In this document: positions 46,711-57,746 of the stretch, one piece after another
Position numbering within the stretch: the first letter of the stretch is position 1
Layout of the letters: each line of letters begins with the position of its first letter
Assembly: GCA_933228675.1 (NCBI GenBank)
Contig: OW121741.1
Coordinates: forward strand, 80,899,304 to 80,963,303
Length of the DNA stretch: 64,000 bases
Source: Stomorhina lunata
Lineage: Eukaryota; Arthropoda; Insecta; Diptera; Rhiniidae
Direction: 5' to 3'
Notes under the pieces: model-generated
Database searches by the model: none
The model's input: the letters and a program-made list of their open reading frames with translations, nothing else
What the model was told of the DNA's origin: nothing
Program-made: the position numbers and the translations under genes

Positions 46711-47805
46711 CCCTTAAATTTTTCTTATATTTGGTTCCCTTATTTCTTTGCTTTGAAAGTATTTTCTACTTTTATCCTTATACATACTCGTATAAAATTT
46801 ATATGTTTTAATAAGAATTCCTTGGGGATCCTATTAAATATCATATAAAACTTACAATAATAATGTTGAACATACCTGTGTCATTTGAATACTTGGGTAG
46901 TTTTAATATAAATATTTCTTACAAATCTACTTGTTTCCAAAATAATTTAAGATTATTGCATCCGTATATAAATACATACATAAGTTTTTATAGAAACTGA
47001 AGTTTTATATAAGTGCTAAATATGTCCTAGAGGGTAGCAATTGTCAAAATAATTTTACTTTTGTCTTAAGTTTTATAAAGACTAGTAGTCATTTTATTGG
47101 AAATTATGCAAATATATGCAGATAATTTCTACACACTTATAATGTTAAGACATAATCCTATAAATTTAGAAAAATTTTGTCCTATAAGTTTTCGTATGAA
47201 AAAAGTTATAAATTTTTTAACATGTTTCGATTTCAACTTTTTGCTTTATTGACTTTTAATTTTTGTGTTATCCCTTTCTGTCTCCTGTGTAAGAATTCTG
47301 GTTATTTGTTTCCTCTTTGTCCTGACAGTGACCCTCTTTAACTATTTTACATCTGGTTAATATTACATGTGTTATTTGAAGAAGAAGCATAACTTCTGCT
47401 ACATTTCTCCTCTTATTAATTCTAGATTTTCTGTAAATTTCATAAACATGATCTGATTTGTAATGCATATTATTGTGCAAGGAAATGGATGGCATCCTAA
47501 GGAGCTTGTTGCATTCATTTGTAGAATAGTGGAATTACAGTTGAAAAGGTAGGGCTTGTGGGCAGGACAATAGCGGCTGTGGCATTTGCTTTGGTAATGG
47601 TAGCACCTATATCAGAATTTAAGTAAAGAATTCATATAAGCATATGATTCGCTTTTAATATGATGATACAACGATACAACATACAATATGCTTTTAATAT
47701 TACTTTAACATACATTTGTAACTACTGGCCTAATCCGTTCTACGTCGCTGGACCAAATTATTATTAAGTTTAAAATATAATTCTCATAGTACTAATAGAA
47801 AAAAT
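46711..47805. other. Spacer between inverted 31-bp arrays, nothing recognised
   Basis: There are about 1.1 kb of AT-rich DNA. The minus-strand frame 47,268-47,495 has no known domain. Confidence 0.45.
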
Positions 47806-48848
47806 TACGATAGAAAGACATTTCTATAGAAAAGTTGACGGATAGGAAGACATTTCTATAGAAAAGTTGACGATAGGGAGACATTTCTATAGAAAAGTTG
47901 ACGATAGGAAGACTTTTCTATAGAAAAGTTGACGATAGGAAGACTTTTCTATAGAAAAGTTGACGATAGGAAGACTTTTTTATAGAAAAGTTGACGATAA
48001 GAAGACTTTTCTATAGAAAAGTTGACGATAGGAAGACATTTCTATAGAAAAGTTAACGATAGGAAGACATTTCTATAGAAAAGTTGACGATAGGAAGATA
48101 TTTCTATAGAAAAGTTGACGATAGGAAGACATTTCTATAGAAAAGTTGACGATAGGGAGGCATTTCTATATAAAAGTTGACGATAGGAAGACATTTCTAT
48201 AGAAAAGTTGACGGATAGGAAGACATTTCTATAGAAAAGTTAACGATAGGGAGACATTTCTATAGAAAAGTTGACGATACGAAGACTTTTCTATAGAAAA
48301 GTTGACGATAGGAAGACTTTTCTATAGAAAAGTTGACGATAGGAAGACTTTTTTATAAAAAAGTTGACGATAAGTAGACTTTTCTATAGAAAAGTTGACG
48401 ATAGGAAGACATTTCTATAGAAAAGTTAACGATAGGAAGACATTTCTATAGAAAAGTTGACTATAGGAAGACATTTCTATAGGAAAGTTGTTGATAGGAA
48501 GACATTTCTATAGTAATGTTGACGATAGGAAGACATTTCTATAGGAAAGTTGTTGATAGGAAGACATTTCTATAGTAATGTTGACGATTGGAAGACATTT
48601 CTATAGAAAAGTTGACGGTAGGAAGACATTTCTATAGAAAAGTTGACGGATAGGAAGACATTTCTATAGAAAAGTTGACGATAGGGAGACATTTCTATAC
48701 AAAAGTTGACGATAGGATGACATTTCTATAGAAAAGTTGACGATAGGAAGACAGTTCTATAGAATAGTTGACGATAGGAAGACTTTTCTATAGAGAAGTT
48801 ATTGATAGGAAGACATTTCTATAGTAATGTTGACGATAGGAAGACAGG
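47806..48848 (-). repeat. 31-bp minisatellite, reverse orientation of the 45-kb array
   Basis: About 33 copies of the complement of the 45-kb unit, read CTATAGAAAAGTTGACG then ATAGGAAGACATTT. A stretch with gacttttttata at about 47,965 is repeated about 381 bp later. With the 45-kb array it forms a long inverted repeat with a 1.1-kb spacer. Confidence 0.97.
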
Positions 48849-49185
48849 TAACGACATATAAAAGTAATTATTTTTTTTTTATTTGAACGTGTATATTTTT
48901 CATGTTTTTGTGTGACTTTATATCGTAAATGGTGAGTGTGCGTGTCTGCTTGTTTTGGTCTGTTGATCTCTAATTATATTTCATTTTCCGTTTCCTCATT
49001 TTATTTCGTTACTTGAAACCAGGAACATTGTTTTCGTTATTATTTGAAATTCTTGTTTATATGTTTTTCTTCGTATAACTGGTATTTCCTATTTTTGGCT
49101 TTATGTGGTTGTATTACTGGTGTAAAATGTGGAATTTTTTTTTCAGAAATTTTAAAATTAAAGGCATTATAATTTCTGACGAAAA
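48849..49185. other. Spacer between 31-bp arrays, nothing recognised
   Basis: AT-rich DNA without a coding, RNA or repeat signal. Confidence 0.4.
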
Positions 49186-50335
49186 GTAAAAGGTGAGAAG
49201 ACATTTCAATGAAAAGTTATATGTCGGAAGAATTTTCTATGGAAAAGTCTAACGCTGGATGACTCTACTATATAAAAGTTGAAGGTTGAAAGACTTTTCT
49301 ATAGAAAAGTGGAAGGTGTAAAGATCTTTCTATAGAAAAGTTGAAAGTGGAAAGACTTTTCTATAGAAAAGTTGAAGGTGGGAAGACTTTTCTATAGAAA
49401 AGTTGAATGTGGGAAGACTATAGAAAAGTTGAAGGTGGGAAGACTTTTCTATAGAAAAGTTGAAGGTGGGAAGACTTTTCTATAGAAAAGTTGAAGGTGG
49501 GAAGACTTTTCTATAGAAAAGTTGATTGTGGGAAGACTTTTCTATAGAAAAGTTGAAGGTGGGAAGACTTTTCTGTAGAAAAGTTGAAGGCGGGAAGACT
49601 TTTCTGTAGAAAAGTTGAAGGTGGAAAGACTTTTCTATAGAAAAGTTGAAGGTGAGAAGACTTTTCTATAGAAAAGTTGAAGGTGAGAAGACTTTTGTAA
49701 AGAAAAGTTGAAGGTGGGAAGACTTTTCTATAGAAAAGTTGAAGGTGGGAAGACTTTTCTATAGAAAAGTTGATTGTGGGAAGACTTTTCTATAGAAAAG
49801 TTGAAGGTGGGAAGACTTTTCTGTAGAAAAGTTGAAGGTGGGAAGACTTTTCTGTAGAAAAGTTGAAGGTGGGAAGACTTTTCTGTAGAAAAGTTGAAGG
49901 TGGGAAGACTTTTCTATAGAAAAGTTGAAGGTGAGAAGACTTTTCTATAGAAAAGTTGAAGGTGGGAAGACTTTTCTATAGAAAAGTTGAAGGTGGGAAG
50001 ACTTTTCTATAGAAAAGTTGAAGGTGGGAAGACTTTTCTATAGAAAAGTTGAAGGTGGGAAGACTTTTCTATAGAAAAGTTGAAGGTGGGAAGACTTTTC
50101 TATAGAAAGTTGAAGGTGGGAAGCCTTTTCTATAGAAAATTTGAAGGTGGGAAGACTTTTCTATAGAATAGTTGATGGCGGGAAGGCTTTTTTATAGAAA
50201 AGTTGAAGGAGGGCAGACTTTTCTATGGAAAAACTGAAGGTGGGAAGTTGAAAGTGTGAAGAGTTTTCTATAGAAAAGTTGAAGGTGGGAAGACTTTTCT
50301 ATAGAAAAGTTGAAGGTTGAAAGCAATTTATATAT
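49186..50335 (+). repeat. 31-bp minisatellite, GAAGGTGG type
   Basis: About 36 copies of a 31-bp unit reading GAAGGTGGGAAGAC then TTTTCTATAGAAAAGTT. It differs from the 47.8-kb unit mainly in AAGGTGG versus ACGATAG. The variant gttgattgtggg at 49,521 recurs 248 bp (8 units) later, followed by the same ttctgtag variants. The edges at 49,190-49,320 and 50,180-50,335 are degenerate. Confidence 0.97.
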
Positions 50336-51840
50336 AAAAGGTTTCAAAAGAAAACTATAAACACAAGTTGAAAAAATGAAAAGCTGTATTGTGTCACAGT
50401 GTATTCATTTAAACTGAACTGCGCTAGCATTATTTCACATGTCTATCAATCACTTGAATGTTTTAGGATGTCTTTAATGAGGATGATGATATTGTTTTGC
50501 AGATTTTCAAATACCAACTTGTACATTTCCCCCCTTTCGCTATTTCTCCTGTTACTGTCATCATTAAAATTGCATTTGTTGAACTTTTCCGCTGCAGCTG
50601 TTGTTTGTCATTTTCCGTATATTCCCAAAGTCTGGCTGGATGTTACTTTTGCACTAACAAATGCCAACATAAGCCTACGAATTATAGAGAGCACTAAAAC
50701 GCCTAGTGATTTGTGATAATCATTATACACTCAATGAATCGTCAATAGGTCATCATATGAAATAGAGTGAAAAAGCAAAGAATAAATAGAAAAGAATAGT
50801 CAATGATATGTACGTACGTTTGAAAATAAAAACATGTATACGAAAATGTAGATTCACATTTCTAGGTTTATCAGAAGTCATTTGAGATACGAGTATCAGT
50901 AATTAAATCATACAAAAAAAAAAGCAAAACGTAACATGCTAATTGATGCTTTAGCTCTATGATGAATGAGTAAGTTTTAAAGAATTTTCAGTTGCTAAAC
51001 AAATATTTGGTATTTTGAGGTTGTTGCCACAGTTCTGTGGTATCCCTGGGTTATGAAATGGATTTTTAATATGTCCCGATGTGATGGAGGTAAATCAAAT
51101 ATGTTAGCTTGATTTAAAATGGAAATTGTCAATGTATTTAATTTTGGTAGGCATTATCTGAGCGTATGTGAAATATTAAATTTATACAATTAAATATCAA
51201 TTATACGACACACACACTTTTCTATAGAAATAACAATATTTTAAAGGTTACGAGTTCGTGTCGGCCTTAGGTCCATGTCATAAATTATTTTCCAAACTTA
51301 TATTTTTAAATTAGGATAACAATTAGTAGGAATACCGCTACGGACTTTGTTGACTTCGTGTTACCCACTGCTGTCGATAAGTAGTTAAGATCATGAAATA
51401 ATAATAACAAGGAAGTTTCATTCTCTCTCTTCAAAATTATTTGGAAGTATATTGGGTTTTTGAAGGTTCATGTTTGAAAACAATTGAAAGAAAAATGTTG
51501 CCACATTAAGAAAAGGGGTACGCAATACATTGGGATTAGTTATCAAAAATGTGTAATTTTGAAGTTAAGCATATAATGAAGACATTCAATATTAAAGAAA
51601 TATAGTTGGAACAAATTGTATGATTATTTATTGAAGGTTTTTCGTAAATATTTTGTCATCACAAAATATTAGAAAAGTGGGATTGTCGGCAAAAATATGG
51701 TAGCACAAACTTTTACTATCCTAGCAAACGTCAGAAAGTTATCATGGCGACAAAAAGAGAGAATGGAACAACCTTCAGAATTATTAAGTCATGGTTAAGA
51801 TCATATATTTTACTCAACAATTAAGTAAAATTGAAAACTA
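50336..51840. other. Unassigned AT-rich DNA
   Basis: A 105-residue frame at 50,399-50,716 overlaps another frame and has no known domain. A single stray acttttctatagaaa lies near 51,217. Nothing else is recognised. Confidence 0.4.
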
Positions 51841-52865
51841 CACCATTTTCAATTGTAATTGAGAAATTTTCAAATTGAATTGAGAAATTTTCAATTAAAA
51901 TTGAGAATTTTCAATTGAAATTGAGAAATATTCAAATGGAATTGAGAATTTTCAATTGAAATTGAGAAATTTTCAATTGAAATTGAGACTTTTCAATTGA
52001 AATTGAGAAATATTCAATTGAAATTGAGAATTTTCAGTTGAAAATGAGAAATTTTTAATTGAAATTGAGAAATATTCAATTGACATTGAGAATTTTTCAA
52101 TTAAAAATGAGAATTTGTAAATTGAAATTGAGAAAATCCCAATTGAAAATGAGAAACATTCAATTGAAATTGAGAATTTTTCAATTGAAAATGAGAATTT
52201 GTAAATTGAAATTGAGAAAATCCCAAAAATGAGAAACATTCAATTGAAATTGAGAATTTTTAAATTTAAATTGAGAATTCTACAATTGAAATTGAGAAAA
52301 GCCCAATTGAAAATGAGGTTGATTTTTTTAATTGAAATTGAGAAATTTTCAATTGAAAATGAGAAATTTTCAATTTGAAATGAGAAATTTCCAATTGAAA
52401 ATGAGAAATTTTCAATTGAAAATGAGAAATTTTCAATTGAAATTGAGAATTTTAGAATTGAAAATGAGAAAACCTAAATTGTAATTTCATTTGGGGTTTT
52501 CTCAATTTGAATTGAAAAATTCTCAATTTAAATTTAAAATTTCTCAATTTCAATTGAAAATTTCTCAATTTCAATTGAAAATTTCTTATTTTCAATTGAA
52601 AATTTCCTATTTTCAATTGAAAACTTCTAAATTTCAATTAAAAAATTCAACCTCATTTTCAATTGTGCTTTTCTCAATTTCAATTGAAAAAATCTTAAAT
52701 AAAACTTAAAAATTCTCAATTTCAATTGAAAATTTCTCAATTTCAAATGAAAATTCTCAATTTCAATTGAAAATTTCTCATTTTCAATTAAAAATTCTCA
52801 ATCTCAATTGAAAATTTCTCAATTTCAATTGAATATTCTCAATTTCAATTGAATATTTCTCATTT
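51841..52865. repeat. Short-period CAATTG minisatellite with central strand switch
   Basis: Units of about 20-23 bp with TTTTCAATTGAAA and TTGAGAAA. Up to about 52,485 the units read aattgagaaattttcaattg; after about 52,500 they read in the opposite orientation (ttctcaatttcaattgaaaa). The whole block is a nearly symmetric inverted repeat of about 1 kb. Frames rich in FSISI or FQLKI are repeat products. Confidence 0.93.
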
Positions 52866-53736
52866 ACTTTTTCATCTACGACCATTTGATCGGTTTAGTT
52901 AGACGAACTTATCCATCATAGTTTTTTCCTTAAAAAGTTTTTGTATCCTTATTCTTTATTAATCTATATTTATTTAAGCCTGACTGAAACTCATAACATT
53001 TAAATTAACAATATTTCTTGACAGGTTGTTAATATAGGTCAATTAAGTAAGTAATAAGTGGTATATCTAGAATTAGTGATACTCCTTCTGGTGATGATGG
53101 CTTAACCAATTATAGAAACTGGTCGGGGAAAAGTTGTCCCTACCAACATTTATATACCCACCATCAAAAAGAATGAGGGTATATTGAGATTGTAATTCCG
53201 TTTGTAATTTCCTTAATATTAGTTCAAAAACCAAAATTGAAGTATGTTCTGAATCCTTATGAAATTCTAAGACGATTGAGCGATGTTCGTCTGTCTGTCT
53301 GTTGTCTGCACGATAAAATCTTAACGATTTTATCACTGAAATTTCGCATAAATATTCTTCATTTCATGGAAAATTTTGGTATTGAAATCGGGCAAAATCG
53401 GTTCACATTTGACCATAGCTACCATATAACCTCGTCTTTGCTAATACATGACAAATTATAACGGCTATAATAACAAACTTTGGTATGTAAAAGTTTTACA
53501 TAAGCAGTCGGCAGCATATAATCATCGAAATCGGTTCACATTTAACCATAGCTCCCATACAAAAAACTTACGGAAACAGCCTAAATTGCACCTAAAATAC
53601 ACTTAAATGCCAATTAATGATAAACTGTAAAAGCCTTGTAATAGCTATGACGACTAAATTTAGAATAGAAAAATATTTGATCGTACACTAAATTTGTTTT
53701 TGGGGTTCTATTTAAATATAAGTTTTAATAGGTACA
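52866..53736. mobile_element. DINE-like fragment and flank
   Basis: From about 53,145 it reads tatacccaccatc-aaaaagaa-tgagggtata, then gtaattccgtttgtaatttcc and a short GTCTGTCTG run (about 53,288-53,300). It also has gaaatcgggcaaaatcggtt phrases typical of this repeat class. No 3' hairpin end is found before the Helitron begins. The 5' part of the interval is unassigned. Confidence 0.45.
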
Positions 53737-53756
53737 TCTATCTATCTATCTATCTA

Positions 53757-55629
53757 TCTATAATATTAATACGCAAGCACCCATTTATTATCCCCTTTTA
53801 CGCTTTAATTATACACTCATTTCTGGAAAATTTTATACCATTTGAAAGATATTTTTCCGTAGATCAGACGAATCTATATTTTATTAAAATCGGTTCAGTT
53901 TTAAAAAATCGGTTTGGTATTTAAAAATCTTACTAACACAATAAAGAAAACTCACATGCATATGAAATTCACTATTAAGAATCAAACAAAAGAAATTGTA
54001 TGCAAACATGTTTCCTTTTGTTTTTATTATTTTTGGTGAGTGATGAGAATTAAAGAGTACATTTGTGGGGAGATAGTGGTAGACAAAGACAAAAATAAAG
54101 AGTATTTTATTACAATTTAATAAATGTTTTTGTTTTGTAAAATAATAGCAACAAAAATTATTGGTATTGTTTTTATTATTTGTGGTGAGGGAGTGAAAGA
54201 CAAAATTAGTATTTTCGAAGATTTGACAAAAAAGTGCATAAAATGTAAACCTTTCAAATTTGAATTATTTGAAGTTAAAATTTTATGGAATTTTGTTTTT
54301 TGTGTTGGTTTATTGGGATAAAATCTTCGAGTGATTGAGGATAAATATTGTGTTAAAAAATTAAATAATATTGCAGTTAAGGGCACGCATGAGATCATTA
54401 AGAGCAATTTTACAATGTCAATATTTTTAAGGGTCACAGTAGTAAAGAGCTGGATAAGAACATTGTGACTTATACCCAAAAAGGAGTCTTTTGAAGGAAA
54501 GTTTATAATAATTACAGATTATTATCAAGAAAATGAATTAAATGATCGGTCTGAATCAAATGTAAATTCAAAACTGATTAATGTTTAGAAAATGCTATAA
54601 TATCAGGAAGGAATATTACAAGGGAACTCTTGCATTGCGACTGGAATGGTTTTAAACTATAAGCTTCTATAGATTCCAAGTACTTTGTGGTTCTCGCAGT
54701 TAATTATGCAGTAAAATGATAATAAATTTGAAATATTAGGATCTTTGTTAAAAAGTTCAATAAATAAGACCTTGATTTCTTCATCATTTTTGTCAGTCCG
54801 TTAGTAACGCTTACAAGTTTATCTGTTCTCACTTCACAGAGCGCTGTCTTGACATCGATAACGCGAGTTGTTTTGATAAGAGGTACTAAGTCTAACACTT
54901 TTTCCTTCTCATTCACTTGTGAAGATGCAAAAAGGGTTTATTATGGAATATCTTGAATCAGTAAACTCTTCGAGAGCTACACAATTTTTAATTATAGTTT
55001 TGCCAATTTAGCCAATTCGACGCTCTATTGTACGAAGTGACATAGAAATCAATGAGATCAATTTTCACATATCCGTTTTGCCCGAGCAATTTTAAAAACT
55101 TGCTACATCGACACTGTCGTTTTTGACTTAAAGCTCTGATTGTATACATATACAATTGATTGTATACAATTGCATATAGAGTATATACGAATTGGGTAAC
55201 CTTCTTTGGAAAGGGGATAGTAGAGAAGAGAAAGGTGATGAAAGGGAGAGATAAAGCAACACTATAATTGCACATCATATATATTTTTAGAACAGTGAAG
55301 TTGCGCCAGTTGTTATTTAGACGCATTTTGTTTTACAGCCAATTTTATTTATTTTTCGTAGACGCCGTGTTATTGCTGTAGGCTTAGCGCCGATGGAAGA
55401 TGCTGAGGTAACTAATAATTTAAATTCTGTTATCATTGACTTCCAGTGGAGCCTAGGGCCTTAAATTCAATAGAAATTAATAATTAAAGAAATTGTTGTT
55501 GCCGAGACCGGGGATCGAACCCAGGCTCAATGTGATATTACGTGCTAACAAACTAAGCCACAGCACGGGAAATTTGTATTCACAATGAACTAGATGACGG
55601 TCGATTGTGTCGACCGCAGGATACGCTAG
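53757..55629 (+). mobile_element. Non-autonomous Helitron, copy B (complete, without the retrovirus)
   Basis: It begins TCTATAATATTAATACGC after an A and a (TCTA)n run (53,737-53,756). It ends CTAG (55,626-55,629) before a T, the A/T host pattern of Helitrons. A 3' hairpin CGGTCGA-TTGTG-TCGACCG (55,598-55,616) lies 9 nt before CTAG. It is about 1.87 kb and non-coding, and aligns with copy A on both sides of the retrovirus. The sequence cacatgcatatgaaattcac at about 53,954 is the unoccupied insertion site. Confidence 0.8.
55501..55570 (-). other. tRNA-like segment in Helitron copy B
   Basis: The minus strand shows an A box TGGCTTAGTTTGTTAGC (55,544-55,560) and a B box GGGTTCGATCCC (55,511-55,522). 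A D-arm (GCT..AGC) and a T-arm (CTGGG-TTCGATC-CCCGG) can form. The acceptor stem does not pair and the anticodon arm is poor. It therefore looks like a tRNA-derived SINE promoter or a tRNA relic captured by the Helitron, not a working tRNA gene. Confidence 0.6.
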
Positions 55630-57044
55630 TATCTTTTTAAAATATAAAATTCTTATTTGGTTCATCAAATCGTTAATTCATATAAGATTTTGGTGCACTT
55701 CAGACCTAAGGTAAAGCTTTATTAAATATAGTTTTAAGACCATTCCTGATCAATTTTGTGCTAAATTCGAGATGTGTTCTTAGCTCATAAATTAATGTTT
55801 GACAATCTTTTGATGCAAATCTATTATAAATGTCATCGCATTCATGCCTTATGTGATTTTGTCTCAGTTGGCATACTAAAACCATTTAAACCAATATGCA
55901 CGATTTTCAAAATCTTCATAAAATTTTAGCAAACAATGATTTTTTGGTGCGCTTTTGCTTTACGGTGCTAAATGGCAAAAAACGCGGTAGAAATTTTCAT
56001 TCATATTTGCGAGTGTGCTCCACGAAAAATCGGTATTTTGAAAAATTTACGCTCAAAAACTCCTCCTTTACACCTGTCGTATATTATACCTATATAGACA
56101 CCTTAACGAGGTATATATCAAACGATGCGAAATTGAAAGATCTACAAATCATTATTCACTTTTTTAAAATTCTTTAAGGCGGCCAAAAACGAGCTTCAAA
56201 TTTTGGCAGCCATTAACTAGTATTAGAAGAGACAAAATTAAATTTTAGAGGGAAGTGGATTTATCCCCTAAGTGTGGTGTCTATTAGAACAACGACTTGG
56301 GTCCAAATGTTAAAACAAATACAGAAGAAGACGAAATATGAAGAAAAACTTGAATGCTTCAATCGATTTTTTAACGTTTTTTTTTTATTTGCATGCCAAT
56401 TACGCTTAGAAGCGCAAATTTGCGCAACTAAGATATTGTGTTCTGTATACAAAAGTTTTTGCGAGTTCAAAATCTTTGATTAAATTTTCCGAACTCCTGA
56501 GGGTACAAAAATTATTCGAGTTGAAAGTCGGTTTCAAAGGAATAAAAACTGTTTGAGTTTTGCCCATATGAAGCCATAACCCCAGAACGGTAAATAATAA
56601 GAACACACTTAAAATCTTAAAAGAAAGCTTACATTATTCTACAAAATTTGTACAGTATACATAATTGTTGTTAGTTTATGCCAAACAGAGTTACAACAGC
56701 CCTTGAGCCCAAAAAAGTGACCTTCTACCACTAGAAGCATATTTCGTACATTTTGTTATTAAGTAATAAATTTAGCTTTTTTTTAATAATTTAGACTTTT
56801 AAGGAACAGGAAAAGAGCTAACTTAAACAGCTTTCCGTAGAGTCATAAAAGCCAAAAATCCATGCAATAGTTTTGAAGTTATTGCAGTTTTTCCATGAAA
56901 ATTCGTGTCATTTTCAAAATGCCTAAAGATATGCAACAACAAAATTTACTTTTGAATATTGAAATCACAAAAAAAAAAAACAGACACGATTACCAATTTA
57001 AGACTTGTAAGTACTTAATAGTTCAATTTTGTTAAAATATAATC
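55630..57044. other. AT-rich DNA, nothing recognised
   Basis: Several overlapping short frames (for example 55,896-56,177 and 56,261-56,483 on both strands) have no recognisable domains. No RNA gene is seen. Confidence 0.45.
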
Positions 57045-57705
57045 GATTTGTATACCCTTCATCACCATAGGTGGAAAGGGTCAGTCCGTCCGTCGGTCCT
57101 GTCTGGCTGGACCCCTATGTAAACCATGTTATCAAAGTACCGTTTTGAGTACAATTCTAAAGTTAATTTGATGAAATTTGGCGCAGATAATTTTTTTGAT
57201 AGTGGAACTATGGCTACTGAAATTCGTCAAAATCGATCCATTATTTCTGGTACCTCCCACAAGTCCCACTTTCCGGAATTGATATTTTGGCCACAAATAT
57301 CAATATTCATGAAATTTAAAACAGATACTGCTTAAGTAAACCAAAATCACTGTACCAAATTTCGTTAAAATCGGTTCACATTTGACCATAGCTCCTATAC
57401 AAACTCTTCTGTCAAAACGCACTAAATGGGACAAAAAGCACTAAAACGCTGGAGATAATGAAATTAGAGTTTATCTTTGCATACATATTTTTTTTAAAAA
57501 CTGTAATCGATTTGCTGAATTTCGAGATAATTGGTCCACATCTGACCCTAGCTCTCATATAAGTCCAAATGACGGAAACAGCTTAAATAAATAAGTTTTG
57601 AGAAAATGTTTGTATGATGGAAAATGAACACCTTTGACCTTAGAGGAGAATGGTATCGGATGGTCGGGCTTGACCGACTATAGCACTTTCTTACTGGTTT
57701 TATAC
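57045..57705 (+). mobile_element. DINE-1/Helentron-like dispersed element, copy 2 (inverted relative to 21.1 kb)
   Basis: It starts tatacccttcatcaccatag, carries cagtccgtccgtcggtcctg, and ends ggtcgggcttgaccgactat then agcactttcttactggtttt. It is the reverse complement of 21,105-21,840, with many shared internal phrases such as ttcacatttgaccatagctc. It is non-coding. Confidence 0.65.
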
Positions 57706-57746
57706 TGAAAAATGGTACTTCTTTTTAAGGTCGGCTTCAAAACTTA

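Noticed and set aside
18635..50335. Regular 31-bp repeats resembling a CRISPR array
   Set aside because: The units are head-to-tail without unique spacers, and the context is a fly genome.
50399..50716. A 105-residue plus-strand reading frame
   Set aside because: It has no recognisable domain, overlaps another frame, and has no support from splice sites or context.
53737..53756. (TCTA)n as the true 5' end of Helitron copy B
   Set aside because: Copy A lacks the run and begins TCCATAATATT, so the tetranucleotide repeat is more likely flank or a local expansion, though it could be part of the end.
55501..55570. A functional tRNA gene
   Set aside because: The acceptor stem does not pair, the anticodon arm is poor, and the A-to-B box spacing is short. 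It is also repeated within a transposon.
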